Assembly: GCA_002713685.1 (NCBI GenBank)
Contig: PATX01000035.1
Span: 1 to 33,111 of the forward strand
Origin: Opitutia bacterium
GTDB taxonomy: Bacteria > Verrucomicrobiota > Verrucomicrobiia > Opitutales > Seribacteraceae
Reading direction: 5' to 3'
DNA length: 33,111 nt
Each line of letters begins with the position of its first letter. The stretch's first letter is position 1. Shown piece by piece: positions 32,215 to 33,111 of the stretch. A program made the position numbers and the translations under genes. Under the pieces are notes generated by a model. That model was given only the letters and a program-made list of their open reading frames with translations, was not told where the DNA came from and did not search any database.

Positions 32215-33111
32215 CTATTCGTAAGTAAAATATTTTTGAGTAACCGGATCCCAAAAAGTTGCTTTGCTTGTTTTATGCAAATAAAAAGCAACCCATTTTG
32301 CAGCTTGGTTATCATAGAGCCAAAGATAATCAGATTCTCCATCCATGCTTTCCCAAATCTCTTTTGTGGTGCCAAGCCATCCGGCACTGGGAAGATATAG
32401 CCATATCTGATTATCACTGGTCCCATCAACATAAACCCATCCCAGAACATCATGATAAATCCAGGGAAATCCATCGTCGTTAAAATACCCAAGCCACTCC
32501 AACCATTTCCATCCCGGTGCAGCAGGAAGTTCGTCTGCCATACGAGTTATTGAATAGCCACCGAAACGATTGAAGTACCGAGGGTCTCTCATAAGTTTGG
32601 CAATTTTGTCTTCTTTGCTGAGTGAGTGAAACTCAGTAATTAATTGATCGGTAAGCGATTCTAAATTGTCAGCCCATAGTGCCACGATAAGAGCTGCAGT
32701 TTCGTAATAACTTCTTTTATCAGGAGCACCGAGTATCATGGGTTGATTATCAATTAATTGTTCGGCAATCATATTAGAAACAAAAAGAGTGGCAGGAAGC
32801 CCACCGGCATTCAAATATTGATCGATTGGTATGGGTTGCACAGTGGGAAGAACAATAGCATTGTTATTGCCACCACCCTGAGACGCACCGTAACCAAAAG
32901 ATGCATACATTGCGAGTTGCTCAAAAATTGCCAACTGCTGTGCGTAAAGTGCTTCAGGTGAATTTGGATCAAGTGATGCTATACGGAAAGAGGCCTGCAA
33001 TTCCTGTGCAGGCGTTGGTGGATAACCATATTTGTTGGAGAAGATAATATTAACAAAATCACGTCGATTTTTGTCGTAATTGGTTGTACCAACAGCGTCT
33101 ATACCGGGGGG
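32215..33111 (-). CDS. C-terminal part of a tryptophan/tyrosine-rich protein, partial
   Basis: The frame is open through the right edge, so the N-terminus is missing; 298 codons are visible. The first part reads GIDAVGTTNYDKNRRDFVN, then a helical region (LDPNSPEALYAQQLAIFEQ) and a glycine/asparagine-rich stretch. The last 90 residues carry imperfect repeats of an aromatic motif: WIYHDVLGWVYVDG, IWLYLPSAGWLGT, YLWLYDNQAAKWVAFYL. I have seen this kind of module at the ends of exported verrucomicrobial proteins, where it may bind cell-surface material. The start of the frame and any signal peptide lie outside. The function is unknown. It precedes the two glycosyltransferases on the same strand. 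Confidence 0.65.
   Translation of the reverse strand, partial: PPGIDAVGTTNYDKNRRDFVNIIFSNKYGYPPTPAQELQASFRIASLDPNSPEALYAQQLAIFEQLAMYASFGYGASQGGGNNNAIVLPTVQPIPIDQYLNAGGLPATLFVSNMIAEQLIDNQPMILGAPDKRSYYETAALIVALWADNLESLTDQLITEFHSLSKEDKIAKLMRDPRYFNRFGGYSITRMADELPAAPGWKWLEWLGYFNDDGFPWIYHDVLGWVYVDGTSDNQIWLYLPSAGWLGTTKEIWESMDGESDYLWLYDNQAAKWVAFYLHKTSKATFWDPVTQKYFTYE

Noticed and set aside
1-33111. Mobile elements, prophage, CRISPR arrays or defence systems
   Set aside because: I saw no transposase, integrase, phage structural gene, spaced direct repeats or tRNA-adjacent duplication, and the genes are consistent with a stable chromosome.

Overview
The window most likely comes from a low-GC, aquatic member of the Planctomycetes-Verrucomicrobia group, probably Opitutae-like. 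This is inferred from gene content, not a phylogenetic test. The pointers are three exported PQQ-like beta-propeller proteins, a small ECF sigma factor paired with a one-helix membrane protein, a solute:sodium symporter with a DUF3311 partner, an oleC-oleD pair, scattered his genes, and a C-terminal module rich in tryptophan and tyrosine that recurs in verrucomicrobial surface proteins. Shine-Dalgarno sequences are mostly weak or absent. There are no tRNA or rRNA genes, CRISPR arrays, insertion sequences or phage genes, and no gene-free stretch over 300 bases.

Left part (1-7059, minus strand): a six-gene unit. In transcription order it encodes a lipoprotein with a beta-propeller and a LamG-like domain, a second exported propeller, a DUF3311 membrane peptide, a sodium symporter, a PaaK/LuxE-like adenylating enzyme, and the first 33 codons of a probable aldehyde dehydrogenase/acyl-CoA reductase. 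A divergent MarR regulator follows at 7154-7585. Between them a palindrome sits inside the spacer of a good sigma-70 promoter facing the operon, the geometry expected for repression. The simplest reading is ligand-controlled uptake, activation and reduction of an organic acid. This is the best candidate here for an undescribed pathway.

Next (7591-10495, minus strand) come an ECF sigma factor, its probable membrane anti-sigma partner and a third propeller protein. Then follow a SulP anion transporter (plus strand), a coiled-coil protein of unknown function with tatD (minus strand), and trxB-oleC-oleD (plus strand). OleC and OleD belong to long-chain olefin/beta-lactone synthesis; oleA and oleB are not in this window.

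The right half is mainly housekeeping: an RNA 2'-O-methyltransferase, a TrmA/RlmD-type RNA methyltransferase, an SDR plus lipoate-ligase-like pair, hisC with a CorC-like CBS protein, metG, a short rho with structured leader sequence, an unrecognised 586-residue protein that may be lyase-like, hisF and a secreted thioredoxin-like protein. Two GT4 glycosyltransferases and the 3' part of a gene for a tryptophan-rich protein suggest a surface polysaccharide region continuing beyond the window.

All six convergent gene pairs meet with at most 7 bases between stop codons, or overlap, and none has a recognisable intrinsic terminator.
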